The notes beneath the pieces were generated by a model. It ran no database searches. It was given only the letters and a program-made list of their open reading frames with translations, and was not told the origin of the DNA. The position numbers and the translations under genes were made by a program. Positions 33,815 through 42,399 of a stretch of DNA of 64,000 bases are shown here, piece by piece. Each line of letters starts with the position of its first letter. The stretch's first letter is position 1. The DNA is from Bacillus sp. THAF10 (GTDB lineage Bacteria; Bacillota; Bacilli; Bacillales; Bacillaceae_I), in assembly GCF_009363695.1 (NCBI RefSeq), contig NZ_CP045403.1, positions 724,001 through 788,000 on the forward strand, written 5' to 3'.

Positions 33815-35053
33815 ATGGGTTATTATGATGATCATGTAACTCAAAAACGGCGCAGAAAAGAAAAATCGTTTGGTAAGATGGTTCTTGCATCTGTTACAGG
33901 TGGTATCGTAGGTGCATTAGGAATTGTTGCTATGCTCCCGGTTTTACTTGATTGGGGAGTCTATCTTGATAAGGATAGCAGTACTTCTCTAGAATCTCCA
34001 AACTCTGTAGAAACTAATTCTGCTGTCAGGACAGATCAAGTAGAATACGAAAAAATACAAACCAATATTACAAGTGCTGTGGAAAACGTTTCTGAAGCAG
34101 TTGTAGGGGTAGTAAATATTCAAAGAGGTGGAAATTCCCTTTTTGATCCCCGAGGTAGTCAAGGGGACCAGGAAGCAGGAACAGGTTCAGGTGTTGTTTA
34201 TAAAAAGGAAAATGGCAAAGCTTACATCGTAACCAATGCGCATGTTATCGACGGTGCTTCCAAAGTAGAAGTCAGTCTTGCAGATGGAACAAGGGTGGAA
34301 GCAGAGGTAGTGGGAAGTGACACTCTTACTGATTTGGCTGTATTAACGGTGGATGATGCCAATATTACTCAAGTTGCAACTTTTGGGAATTCAGATGTCA
34401 TTACGTTAGGAGAACCAGTCATTGCGATTGGTAACCCTCTTGGACTTGAATTTTTCGGTAGTGTTACACAAGGTATTATTAGTGGAAAAGAACGGGTCAT
34501 TCCCGTTGATATAGATCAAAATGGTCAACCAGACTGGGAGGCGGATGTCATCCAAACAGATGCAGCCATTAACCCAGGAAACAGTGGAGGCGCACTTGTT
34601 AACTTGCGCGGTGAAGTAATTGGGATAAACTCGATGAAAATCGCGCAATCAAGAGTAGAAGGGATCGGTTTTGCCATTCCAACTTCTGTAGTGACACCAA
34701 TCATTGAAGATTTAGAGAAGCATAAAGAAGTTCAACGTCCATTTATGGGAGTAGGACTTGCCTCTTTAGCTGAGGTCCCTTTAGAAGCACAAAGGTCCAC
34801 ACTAAAGCTACCAGAGGATGTTAAAAATGGCATTGTAGTCACAGGAGTGGAGCCAACCTCCCCTGCTGACAAAGCTGGAATCAAGCAATATGATGTTATT
34901 GTTAAATTGGATGATCAGGATATAAAAGATGCGCTAAGCTTACGAAAATTCTTATACAATGAAAAAAATATTGGTGACACCATGAAAGTTACTTATTATC
35001 GTGATGGAGAGTTAAAAGAAACGGAAATGAAACTTGTAAAGCAAATGTTTTAG
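33815..35053 (+). CDS. HtrA/DegP-type serine protease with PDZ domain
   Basis: 412 residues. A basic N-terminus (QKRRRKEKSF) leads to one membrane helix (about 24-45). The S1C protease domain has His143 (TNAHVIDG), Asp173 (LTDLAVL) and Ser257 (GNSGGAL). One PDZ domain follows (about 315-405, GIVVTGVEPTSPADKAGI). The protease faces the cell exterior and degrades misfolded exported proteins. ATG at 33815 has GAGGTGAGTG upstream; an earlier ATG at 33782 lacks a ribosome site. The shared direct repeat upstream suggests control by the adjacent two-component system. Confidence 0.92.
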   Translation: MGYYDDHVTQKRRRKEKSFGKMVLASVTGGIVGALGIVAMLPVLLDWGVYLDKDSSTSLESPNSVETNSAVRTDQVEYEKIQTNITSAVENVSEAVVGVVNIQRGGNSLFDPRGSQGDQEAGTGSGVVYKKENGKAYIVTNAHVIDGASKVEVSLADGTRVEAEVVGSDTLTDLAVLTVDDANITQVATFGNSDVITLGEPVIAIGNPLGLEFFGSVTQGIISGKERVIPVDIDQNGQPDWEADVIQTDAAINPGNSGGALVNLRGEVIGINSMKIAQSRVEGIGFAIPTSVVTPIIEDLEKHKEVQRPFMGVGLASLAEVPLEAQRSTLKLPEDVKNGIVVTGVEPTSPADKAGIKQYDVIVKLDDQDIKDALSLRKFLYNEKNIGDTMKVTYYRDGELKETEMKLVKQMF

Positions 35054-35106
35054 GAATATGTATGTGAGAATGTCTTAAAATCCTAAGGAATAGAGGCGAG
35101 AAAAAC

Positions 35107-35241
35107 ATGCAAAAGACCCCTGAAAAAAATAAAAAAGGCATTGACGTAAAAAAGATTGTTGCGAAATATAAAGCTAAAGGAATTAAAGTGGAAGTCGTTA
35201 AACCAAGGCTAGATTTAATTAAAGGGCTTAGCCCACAATAG
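35107..35241 (+). CDS. Small basic protein, 44 residues
   Basis: ATG after GAGGCGAG. It begins MQKTPEKNKKGIDVKKIVAK and is rich in Lys and Val. No membrane segment. Unrecognised. It is followed by a strong terminator and lies 53 nt after the htrA-type gene, possibly on the same transcript. Confidence 0.6.
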   Translation: MQKTPEKNKKGIDVKKIVAKYKAKGIKVEVVKPRLDLIKGLSPQ

Positions 35242-35264
35242 ATCACTCCCCCCTAATTTTAAAT

Positions 35265-35302
35265 ATAAAAAGGCGACCGGTTAATTTACCGGTCGCCTTT
35301 TA
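35265..35302. terminator. Strong bidirectional terminator
   Basis: AAAAGGCGACCGGT and ACCGGTCGCCTTTT around TAATTT. Confidence 0.95.
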
Positions 35303-35355
35303 CATGTACCTGTATTTAGAATTTGTCATAATTTCTCGGGAAATGACTGATTATG

Positions 35356-35520
35356 TTATTTGGATATTAATTCTTGTACCATGTACTTTTGATATACATG
35401 GATAATTTCCTCATCATCCATGCTTAACACTTCTTCACTCAGGTGGCCTTTGTTTGTCAGGGTCTGCTCTACACTTTCACGTTCCATGTCTGTTAAAAAG
35501 TATCTCTTCGAAACTAGCAT
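35356..35520 (-). CDS. BH0509-like small protein, 54 residues
   Basis: ATG with GAGGTG 8 nt upstream. The C-terminal half (SEEVLSMDDEEIIHVYQKYM) resembles the small BH0509 family also encoded at 40908-41057. The N-terminus has LTDMERESVEQ. Function is unknown. It is a separate minus-strand gene downstream of the membrane hydrolase gene. Confidence 0.7.
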   Translation of the reverse strand: MLVSKRYFLTDMERESVEQTLTNKGHLSEEVLSMDDEEIIHVYQKYMVQELISK

Positions 35521-35640
35521 TCTACAGCACCTCGTTTTTAGTTATTTATTCTGTTATTCCCAATAGTGTCCAAAAATATACCTTTTTGAGAAAAAAACTT
35601 AGAAAACGCTGAAGATTGCTGTTTCTGGAATATCGTGGAG

Positions 35641-36507
35641 CTAGTTTTTTTCCATGAATTCGAATAGAAAGGATTGTCCGTTTCTGTAGAATCTTGGGTC
35701 ATAGATGCCAAGGCGTTCTTCATCATCCACGATGACAACAAAGGGAGACCAATCATATAGTGTCTTTGCTTCTGGGACTTGTGCAAATAGCGTATTTAGG
35801 TCTGCCTCCTCAGCGGAAGTTAATGTGTATTTAAGTGTGGGCTTTGTAAATAAAGCATCATCTATGATTTCTACTTTGTTCTCGTTCTTTCCTATAACAG
35901 TAAAGTGCCATGGAAGGAAGCTTGCTGATAAAGCGATTTGTTCATACTTATCTTCGTATTGATGATGAAGCATATAGCCTTGACTCGTTTGAATGGTAAC
36001 ATGTGCAAAAATCAAGATCCACACAAGCCTATACAGCTGATGACGCTCCTTTGACCAAAGCTTCCTTGCGAAAAAGGCAATCGCAATAATCGTCCAAATG
36101 ACAAAATCGACAATCGGAATCGTTCCAAAGGTGATGCGAATGTCAGAAAACGGCTCTAGATATCCGGTACCCCATGCATTGAACAAATCAGATGTATTAT
36201 GAATGAATACAGCGATAAGAGGGACCCAAAAAAATCGCTTGTCTTTTCGTTTTAAGAATACGATGCTTAGAAGATATAAGAGCAGTGCCCATATAGGTAC
36301 CATGAACAAGGAGTGCGTGATACCTCTGTGCCACATTTGATAAAGTCCTTCTGTATCCCAAAGCTTTGAAATAACATCACTATCTGGAATTTGACTTGCC
36401 GCAACAGCAGTAACAAACATAGCCATTTTGGTTTTTTTATCGTCATGGCTCTTATCAACGGCCCCATATATAGTCATCCCAAATAAAGTGTGAGTAATGG
36501 TATCCAT
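35641..36507 (-). CDS. Membrane-bound metal-dependent hydrolase family protein (YfhP-like)
   Basis: 288 residues. The N-terminal part carries the DUF457/YdjM-type motifs MDTITHTLFG, PDSD and HRGITHSL, whose His and Asp residues are proposed metal ligands, and about four membrane helices (about 60-190). A soluble C-terminal domain follows (about 195-288). B. subtilis YfhP has this layout. AGGAGGAAAACGG precedes the ATG. The reaction is not established for the family. Confidence 0.85.
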   Translation of the reverse strand: MDTITHTLFGMTIYGAVDKSHDDKKTKMAMFVTAVAASQIPDSDVISKLWDTEGLYQMWHRGITHSLFMVPIWALLLYLLSIVFLKRKDKRFFWVPLIAVFIHNTSDLFNAWGTGYLEPFSDIRITFGTIPIVDFVIWTIIAIAFFARKLWSKERHQLYRLVWILIFAHVTIQTSQGYMLHHQYEDKYEQIALSASFLPWHFTVIGKNENKVEIIDDALFTKPTLKYTLTSAEEADLNTLFAQVPEAKTLYDWSPFVVIVDDEERLGIYDPRFYRNGQSFLFEFMEKN

Positions 36508-36567
36508 CTTCCGTTTTCCTCCTAATTCACCACGCTATCTTATTCGTATTTTACCTTATGAAGGGAA

Positions 36568-36606
36568 AGGAAACAAAAAAGAAACAACCATAACTGGCTG
36601 TTTCTT
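36568..36606 (-). terminator. Intrinsic terminator of the 55-residue membrane protein gene
   Basis: Minus strand AAAGAAACAGCC and GGTTGTTTCTTT with T run. Confidence 0.85.
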
Positions 36607-36773
36607 TAAGAGTGTATAATATTGGATTCTTCTTCTGATGGCTCTGGAGGAAGTGGGTCAATTTCAATCGCATCCTCGCGATTTAGTCCAAGAGAGACAT
36701 TGTAAAGAAATACGCCCATCAAGAGAAAAAGTAATAAAACAAAGCCAATTGTGGCTGCGTATAAGAATAACAT
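36606..36773 (-). CDS. Small single-helix membrane protein, 55 residues
   Basis: One membrane helix (MLFLYAATIGFVLLLFLLMG) and an acidic Pro/Glu-rich tail. ATG at 36773 has AAAGGAGGGG 8 nt upstream; a longer in-frame start at 36806 would place that site within the coding region. No family recognised. Confidence 0.65.
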   Translation of the reverse strand: MLFLYAATIGFVLLLFLLMGVFLYNVSLGLNREDAIEIDPLPPEPSEEESNIIHS

Positions 36774-36850
36774 AATAAAACCCCTCCTTTGTACACTTAT
36801 ATGCACAACTGGAGGGGTTGAGTACTAAACTTGTCCATAAGTAAAGGTTA

Positions 36851-37075
36851 TTATTTTTTTCGAAGATTTCCAAGCTCTTCTGCAATAGCTTGCATTTCAT
36901 TTGGACTGAAGGATGGCTTTCTCATCACAAGATCGTAAATATCCTTTAAGTCTTCATACATTTCTTCATCAAAGTGACTAGGTTTAATGGCACCTAAATT
37001 TAACACTTTTAACTTTCCTTTAATGGCTTCAATCATATATTCTACATTTTCAGTTGATTTTTCAGTTAGATTCAT
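36851..37075 (-). CDS. DUF1128 family protein (YfkK-like)
   Basis: 74 residues, all helical, beginning [20 protein letters not shown]. Length and sequence fit DUF1128, to which B. subtilis YfkK belongs. AAAGGACG precedes the ATG; the longer frame to 37150 lacks a site. Function unknown. It is divergent from the YtxH-like and YfkH-like genes, as in the B. subtilis yfk region. Confidence 0.88.
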   Translation of the reverse strand: MNLTEKSTENVEYMIEAIKGKLKVLNLGAIKPSHFDEEMYEDLKDIYDLVMRKPSFSPNEMQAIAEELGNLRKK

Positions 37076-37256
37076 GAGTAAAAACGTCCTTTCGTACCGT
37101 GTTTGTCCTATTTTAACACGAAACGTAAGAAATAAGTAACAATCTTTCAATAAGTCCGGTTTATGCCACTACAAGAGTCGTGGAAAAATCGAAAGTTGTT
37201 TATAATAAGGGTAAGTGATTTTAGCTGAAAATAAAAAATGAAAGGGAGAGATTTTC

Positions 37257-37616
37257 ATGGGGAATAGAAATAAATTATTGGACGGAATGCTTATCGGTGC
37301 GCTTGTTGGAGGTGCCTTCACATTACTAGATAAGAACACCAGAGAAACTGTCATACATAATGGCAGATGTGTTGGTGGAAAAATAAAGTATGCCGTCCAG
37401 CACCCACAGGAAATAGCGGATGACGTTAAACAACGTATTCAAACCTTAAAAACAACGGTTGATGACGTGACAAAAGATATTGATTATTTGCGTTCAAAAG
37501 TAAATCAACTAAAAGAAACAACTCCGCAAGTGCTGGAAATTGTTAATGAAACAAAAGAAGTGATAGCAAAGCATTTAGATTCTCCAGGTGAGTCAAAAAA
37601 CAAAAATCTGTCGTAA
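37257..37616 (+). CDS. YtxH-like/YfkI-type protein
   Basis: 119 residues. A Gly-rich hydrophobic N-terminal segment (MLIGALVGGAFTLL) is followed by a coiled helical region, as in YtxH-domain general stress proteins. By position, next to yfkH- and yfkK-like genes, it may correspond to B. subtilis YfkI. GGGAGAG precedes the ATG. Confidence 0.75.
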   Translation: MGNRNKLLDGMLIGALVGGAFTLLDKNTRETVIHNGRCVGGKIKYAVQHPQEIADDVKQRIQTLKTTVDDVTKDIDYLRSKVNQLKETTPQVLEIVNETKEVIAKHLDSPGESKNKNLS

Positions 37617-37669
37617 AAGGGACGTGCTCACCATAGAATAGAGAATAAATTCGTGTTGGAGGAAGGTGG

Positions 37670-38488
37670 ATGGGAATATTACGTTTTGGAAAGCAACTGC
37701 TTCAGCGCCTTGACCGCAATGAAGCGTTAGGAATGTCAGCAGAGTTGGCGTATTTTTTCTTATTATCACTTTTTCCATTTCTTATCTTTGTTCTCACGTT
37801 GATTGCCTATGTTCCTATCACTCAAGAGGACGTGCTTGGTGTTATTCGTCAATATGCTCCTGGAGAATCGATGAGATTAATTGAAACGAATGTGTCGAGA
37901 ATTTTGAATGAGCAACGTGGCGATCTATTGTCCTTCGGGATTATCGCTACCATTTGGTTTGCATCAAACGGTATTAATGCGATTGTCCGGGCTTTTAACA
38001 GAGCATTTGATGTGAATGAAAACAGGCACTTTTTCATTGTTAGGGGCACCGCTGTTTTGTTGACTCTGGCAATGGTGTTTGTCATAATCGTTGCTTTGTT
38101 ATTGCCTGTTTTTGGACGGGAAATAGGATTATTTATTTTCTCTTCTTATGGTTTGTCCCATGAGTTTATCACCATTTGGAACACTATTAGGTGGGGAGTT
38201 AGCTTTTTCATTTTACTTTTTGTCTTTATCTGTCTCTATCTTGCAGCACCTAACATTCACTTACGTCTAAGAGATGTGCTGGCAGGATCTCTATTTGCAA
38301 CCATCGGATGGATGACTGTATCAGTATTATTTTCATACTACGTTAGCAACTTTGGTAATTATACGGCAATGTATGGGAGCCTTGGTGGTATCATTGTTTT
38401 GTTAATCTGGTTTTACCTCTCCGGGCTGATGATTATTATTGGAGGAGAAATAAACGCAACGTTGTTAATGACCCATAAAAGACCGTAA
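37670..38488 (+). CDS. YihY/BrkB family membrane protein (YfkH-like)
   Basis: 272 residues with six membrane helices. Family motifs are AYFFLLSLFPFLIF near residue 27, FGIIATIWFASNGI near 91 and YGSLGGIIVLLIWFY near 234. Once annotated as RNase BN in error; the true function is unknown. GGAGGAAGGTGG precedes the ATG. It lies 53 nt after the YtxH-like gene and is probably co-transcribed with it. Confidence 0.92.
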   Translation: MGILRFGKQLLQRLDRNEALGMSAELAYFFLLSLFPFLIFVLTLIAYVPITQEDVLGVIRQYAPGESMRLIETNVSRILNEQRGDLLSFGIIATIWFASNGINAIVRAFNRAFDVNENRHFFIVRGTAVLLTLAMVFVIIVALLLPVFGREIGLFIFSSYGLSHEFITIWNTIRWGVSFFILLFVFICLYLAAPNIHLRLRDVLAGSLFATIGWMTVSVLFSYYVSNFGNYTAMYGSLGGIIVLLIWFYLSGLMIIIGGEINATLLMTHKRP

Positions 38489-38574
38489 GTCCCACCAATT
38501 TCCGCGTAACGGTTTATGGGATAAAGGGAATTCTAGTCATGAAAGACACTCTAACAAATCTGGAGGGAACTTTC

Positions 38575-38679
38575 ATGGCAAAGCAGTCAAAAAAAGATGG
38601 CGGTACAAAACAAAACGCAAAGCATAAGCCGAAGAATAAAACTTCAGGCAGTGCGAACGGCCAAAACGGCTACCATTAA
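38575..38679 (+). CDS. Small Lys/Asn/Gly-rich protein, 34 residues
   Basis: ATG after GGAGGG. It begins MAKQSKKDGGTKQNAKHKPK and is strongly basic and disordered in composition. Such peptides resemble minor spore proteins, but I cannot assign it to a named Ssp family. It ends at the terminator shared with the metal ATPase gene. Confidence 0.6.
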   Translation: MAKQSKKDGGTKQNAKHKPKNKTSGSANGQNGYH

Positions 38680-38716
38680 AAGAAAAGCAGCAGGCTCAAA
38701 CCTGCTGCTTTTTATC
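38680..38716. terminator. Bidirectional terminator between small basic gene and metal ATPase gene
   Basis: AAAAGCAGCAGG and CCTGCTGCTTTT around CTCAAA, between convergent genes. Confidence 0.95.
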
Positions 38717-40604
38717 GTAATAGTCGCAATCCGTTTAGAATAACAAGTATGGTGCTACCTTCATGCCCAATTACTCCAAAAGGTAAATCGATGACTTGAA
38801 AGAAATTAGAACAAATTAGGAGCATGATGACCGCAATAGAAAAGATGACATTTTGCTTGATAATTCTGTTCATTCGTTTGGAAAGCTTTATGGCTTCTGC
38901 AATTTTTTCTAAATCATTTTTCATCAAGACAACATCTGCCGTTTCAAGCGCTACGTCCGTTCCTTCTCCCATGGCAATCCCAACATTTGCTGTGGCAAGC
39001 GCAGGTGCGTCATTGATCCCGTCACCAACCATCCCAACTATTTTGTATTCTTCTTTCAGATTTTTTAAGGTGTTTACTTTTGTTTCTGGTAAGCAATCCG
39101 CCACATATTTTTCGATGGTAGCTTCCTTCGCAACTGCTTCTGCTGTTTCTGCGCTGTCTCCTGTTATCATAATCGATTTAACATTTAGGGAGTGTAGCAG
39201 GTTAATGGCTTGCACTGTTTCTTTTCGAATAACATCTTTAAGTGCAAGGATCCCAACTATTCCTTTCTTGTCCTTTACATAGACAACAGTTTTACCTGAG
39301 GAGGTGAAATCAGTGGCAAGTCCGTTAGCAAAATCCGCTGCTAATTCTTTTCCTACAAAATCAGCTTTGCCAATAAAATACTCAGTGTTTTGCAGGCGTC
39401 CTTTCACACCCCACCCTGCCTTGTCATCTAACTGCTCTGGACGCACGAGCGCTCTATTAGTATTTTTCTTGGCATAGGTTGTAATAGCCTGTGCGAGAGG
39501 ATGGTTCGAATAGCTTTCAATCGAGCCAACAAGAAACAAAAACTCCTCTTTCGTCATGCCATCCCGCACATGTACATCTGTTACTTCTGGCTTTCCTTTC
39601 GTAAGTGTACCGGTTTTGTCAAAAGCGATGGCTTGTAAGTGGCTCAAGTTTTCTAAATGAACTCCGCCTTTAAATAGAATTCCTTTACGGGCACCATTTG
39701 ATATTGCTGACAAGGTCGCAGGCATGATGGAAGCCACCAGTGCACATGGGGATGCAACAACAAGCAAAATCATGGCGCGATAGAAAGTTTCATTCCAGCT
39801 CCAATCCAGCAAGAAGTGCGGCAGAAACATCATTAATGCCACAACACCGAGCACAATTTTTACATATGGGCCTTCAAAACGTTCTAAATATTGCTGTGAA
39901 GGAGACTTTTCACTTTGTGCGTTTTGTACAAGGTTTATAATTTTTTGAAATAATGTTTCTGTGGATAACTTAGTCACCTCAACCACAATAGATCCATTGG
40001 TATTCATCGTACCTGCATAAACACTATCACCGGGTTGCTTTTCAAGAGGGAGGGATTCTCCTGTGATGGCCGCCTCATCAATGGCAGTCTCTCCACTAGT
40101 AATTTCACCATCTGTTGGGATACGCTCCCCTGGCTTTACTAGAACAAGGTCTCCAATTTTCAGCTCGGAGATATGAACAGTTTCTTCTTTTTCTTCAACC
40201 AGACGTACTGCTTCCTCTGGTTGGATGTCCATCAGCGCAGAAATCTCCTTATGGCTGCGGTTTAATGTATACGTTTCTAATGCACCACTTAACGCAAAAA
40301 TAAATATTAGAATTGCGCCTTCCATCCAGTATCCAATGATAGCTGCACCAATTGCTGCAATAATCATCAGCATTTCTACATTGAGTTCCCTTTCTGCAAT
40401 GGTATCCTCTAGACCTTCCTTTGCTTTGAAAAAACCACCGATAAGGTAGGCCAGTATGAATACAGGAACAGCAACAGCTGAAATCTCCAGTTTCAGCAAT
40501 AACCATCCAGCAAAAATAAAAACTCCAGAAGTGATCGCAAATATTAGTTCAATATGTGTGGTGAAAAAGCTTCCTTTTTTTACTACAGCTGTTGTTTCGC
40601 TCAT
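38712..40604 (-). CDS. pfeT: P1B-4-type metal-exporting ATPase (PfeT/ZosA-like)
   Basis: 630 residues, no N-terminal metal-binding domain. The membrane metal-site motif is SPC (ASPCALVAS, near 285) and the last helix has HEGST (near 613), the two marks of the P1B-4 subgroup. Phosphorylation Asp329 is in DKTGTLTKG; the TGES and GDGINDAPAL motifs are intact. B. subtilis PfeT (earlier ZosA) exports Fe(II) under PerR control. The upstream region has an AT-rich stretch and a hairpin but no PerR box I can defend. GGGGGATAAGAAA precedes the ATG. Confidence 0.9.
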   Translation of the reverse strand: MSETTAVVKKGSFFTTHIELIFAITSGVFIFAGWLLLKLEISAVAVPVFILAYLIGGFFKAKEGLEDTIAERELNVEMLMIIAAIGAAIIGYWMEGAILIFIFALSGALETYTLNRSHKEISALMDIQPEEAVRLVEEKEETVHISELKIGDLVLVKPGERIPTDGEITSGETAIDEAAITGESLPLEKQPGDSVYAGTMNTNGSIVVEVTKLSTETLFQKIINLVQNAQSEKSPSQQYLERFEGPYVKIVLGVVALMMFLPHFLLDWSWNETFYRAMILLVVASPCALVASIMPATLSAISNGARKGILFKGGVHLENLSHLQAIAFDKTGTLTKGKPEVTDVHVRDGMTKEEFLFLVGSIESYSNHPLAQAITTYAKKNTNRALVRPEQLDDKAGWGVKGRLQNTEYFIGKADFVGKELAADFANGLATDFTSSGKTVVYVKDKKGIVGILALKDVIRKETVQAINLLHSLNVKSIMITGDSAETAEAVAKEATIEKYVADCLPETKVNTLKNLKEEYKIVGMVGDGINDAPALATANVGIAMGEGTDVALETADVVLMKNDLEKIAEAIKLSKRMNRIIKQNVIFSIAVIMLLICSNFFQVIDLPFGVIGHEGSTILVILNGLRLLR

Positions 40605-40664
40605 TTTCTTATCCCCCTAATTGAGAAAAATAATCAACATCAATACCTTGATTAAAAGACGAAT

Positions 40665-40690
40665 GCTGCCATCAATTATTGATAGCAGCA
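40665..40690. promoter_or_regulatory. Leader hairpin upstream of the metal ATPase gene
   Basis: GCTGCTATCAA and TTGATGGCAGC on the minus strand, with one G-U pair, about 60 nt before the ATPase start. The inner part TATCAATAATTGATG is also a short palindrome that could be an operator. Confidence 0.45.
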
Positions 40691-40852
40691 CTACTTATAC
40701 GTTTTTTTGTATTGAGAGTAATTTTCAATTAATTATATTTATTATTATTTAATGTTTATTATAGATTATTTAATTGAGAATTGCCAGTAATTTATCACCG
40801 TAAGCTTACATTATGTATAAGGGGCAGAATATGTTCAAAGGAGATGGGCAAA

Positions 40853-40898
40853 AAAATAAAAAAACTGCCACCGTCCATTAAATAGGAGGGTGACAGTC
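40853..40898 (-). terminator. Intrinsic terminator of the BH0509-family gene
   Basis: Minus strand ACTGTCACC and GGTGGCAGT arms extended by CTCC/GGAC, then seven T. Confidence 0.9.
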
Positions 40899-40907
40899 TC
40901 AATCGTA

Positions 40908-41057
40908 TTATAAACTATCCTGAATCATCATTTGTTCATAAACATTGTTATACATGTGCTCAATGTCCGCGTCCGTCATTAGTGCAAGTGTCTCACGATC
41001 TGCTTTTCTCATTACTTCAATAAATTGAATCATGTTTTTACGTTCCTGTCTGCTCAT
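40908..41057 (-). CDS. BH0509 family protein, 49 residues
   Basis: ATG after AAGGAGGAAAAAG. The start MSRQERKNMIQFIEVM and the following LALMTDADIEHMYNNVY are characteristic of this small family of Bacillaceae. Function unknown. A related 54-residue protein is encoded at 35356-35520. It lies upstream of the metal ATPase gene on the same strand but has its own terminator. Confidence 0.8.
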   Translation of the reverse strand: MSRQERKNMIQFIEVMRKADRETLALMTDADIEHMYNNVYEQMMIQDSL

Positions 41058-41278
41058 TTCTTTTTCCTCCTTCGTTTGGTTAGAAGCAGGAGAACCGTCC
41101 CTCTGCTTCGTTTGTATTAATACAGTTTGATTATTATTAATAGTATTATATAACAGTAATCTCGGAAAGGGAACTGTTTTTTAAATTTTTTTTTGAAATG
41201 GGTAATTTGTCCTTACGTTCATTTAGGGTAGAATAGAAAATAGGATTGTGATATGGAGAAAATGAGGAGGAACGGAAG

Positions 41279-41716
41279 TTGGTCGATGTTAAGACAGAAG
41301 TAGTGATTAACTGCCCTAAATCGAAGGTGGCAGACTATGCATCTAATCCAGACCATGCACCTAAATGGTATGACAATATTCAACGTGTGGAATGGAAAAC
41401 AGAAAAGCCATTGAAATTAGGCTCTCAGGTTGCGTTTTGTGCACAGTTTTTAGGAAAAAAGCTTGAGTATACCTATGAGATTGTCGAGTTTATACCAAGA
41501 GAAAAGCTAGTTATGAGGACTGCTGAAGGACCATTTCCAATGGAAACGACGTATGAGTGGTTCGAAGTCACCTCGGATAGTACGAAGATGACGCTGCAAA
41601 ATCGTGGTGAACCTAAGGGGTTTTCGAAAGTTTTTGCTCCTTTCATGGCTACGATGATGAAGAAAGCCAATCAAAGAGATTTGAAAAAGATAAAGAGCAT
41701 ATTAGAGGGGAGCTAA
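41279..41716 (+). CDS. SRPBCC family protein
   Basis: 145 residues. START/Bet v1-like fold pattern with an N-terminal [20 protein letters not shown] and a segment [15 protein letters not shown] typical of polyketide cyclase-like SRPBCC proteins. Such proteins bind hydrophobic ligands; the ligand is unknown. TTG start with GAGGAGGAACGG upstream. The next small zinc-binding ORF begins 4 nt after its stop. Confidence 0.85.
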   Translation: MVDVKTEVVINCPKSKVADYASNPDHAPKWYDNIQRVEWKTEKPLKLGSQVAFCAQFLGKKLEYTYEIVEFIPREKLVMRTAEGPFPMETTYEWFEVTSDSTKMTLQNRGEPKGFSKVFAPFMATMMKKANQRDLKKIKSILEGS

Positions 41717-41720
41717 AACA

Positions 41721-41861
41721 GTGTTTTTCAAAAAGAAATGTTACTTTTGCAAAAGAAAGGTAAGACCCTATTTTACCTACTTGGAAAAGGGCAAAAAGAT
41801 ACACTGTTGTTCGCTTTGTAAAACGTATGCAGACAGAAGAGCGTTTGTTCCAGTGAAGTAA
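41721..41861 (+). CDS. Small Cys-rich putative zinc-binding protein, 46 residues
   Basis: GTG start with GAGGGGAG upstream overlapping the preceding stop. The sequence has CYFCKRK and, after a basic stretch, CCSLC, a C-x2-C/C-x2-C arrangement that could bind one zinc. It is strongly basic. Translation is probably coupled to the SRPBCC gene. No named family recognised. Confidence 0.65.
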   Translation: MFFKKKCYFCKRKVRPYFTYLEKGKKIHCCSLCKTYADRRAFVPVK

Positions 41862-41927
41862 AAGAGTTGGGAGGAGCGAAGGAGGAGGGAGTGGCGTGTC
41901 GCGCGTGGCGAAATTTGTCGGTTTATG

Positions 41928-42003
41928 ACATTTGGCTGATAAATCGCAAAAGTGGCTGAAAAAGTAGCCGTTTTGGCTGATAAATCGCAAAAGTGGCTGA
42001 AAA
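41928..42003 (+). repeat. About 41-bp tandem repeats, left part (split by IS copy 2)
   Basis: Two copies of TTGGCTGATAAATCGCAAAA followed by GTGGCTGAAAAAGTAGCCG. The array continues at 43490 after the IS element. Confidence 0.9.
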
Positions 42004-42078
42004 CTATTTAGCCCCCTAACTGATTTGGACACCTACTTCAAAAGATATTATCATAGAAGTATCAAAGGAGGAGTCCAA

Positions 42079-42399
42079 ATGAGTAAACGTAATGGACCGA
42101 TGGAAGATGTAAAAAAGCAATATGTGAGAATGGCACTTGAATCTGGGAATACTGCTTTTATCGCTAGGAAAACTGGAGTGAGCAGTTCTACTCTAGGTAA
42201 TTGGATAAGACAGTATCGCGATGAAATAGAAGCAGAGATGGAAAAAGACGGTGTTAGGCCACTTTCAGAGTCTACTTCTACTCAAGAACTTCAAAAGAAG
42301 TATGACCATGCCATGAAACTTTTAGGTGAAAAAGAACTAGAGGTAGCGATGCTTCGCCAAATGGTAAAAAAAAACTTACCAACCTTTCGGAACAAATAA
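42079..42399 (+). CDS. IS3-family OrfA (helix-turn-helix protein), copy 2
   Basis: 106 residues from the ATG following AAAGGAGGAG. Identical to copy 1: HTH motif ARKTGVSSSTLGNWIRQY and a charged dimerisation helix. It ends after the A9 slippery run at 42366-42374. Confidence 0.92.
   Translation: MSKRNGPMEDVKKQYVRMALESGNTAFIARKTGVSSSTLGNWIRQYRDEIEAEMEKDGVRPLSESTSTQELQKKYDHAMKLLGEKELEVAMLRQMVKKNLPTFRNK
42366..42375 (+). promoter_or_regulatory. Putative -1 programmed frameshift site, IS copy 2
   Basis: Nine A then C. A -1 shift at AAA-AAA joins orfA to the orfB frame, giving a 440-residue OrfAB product. Confidence 0.75.

Noticed and set aside
41649..42032. 127-codon minus-strand ORF near IS copy 2
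   Set aside because: It runs antisense through the end of the SRPBCC gene, the small Cys-rich gene and the repeats, with no ribosome site.
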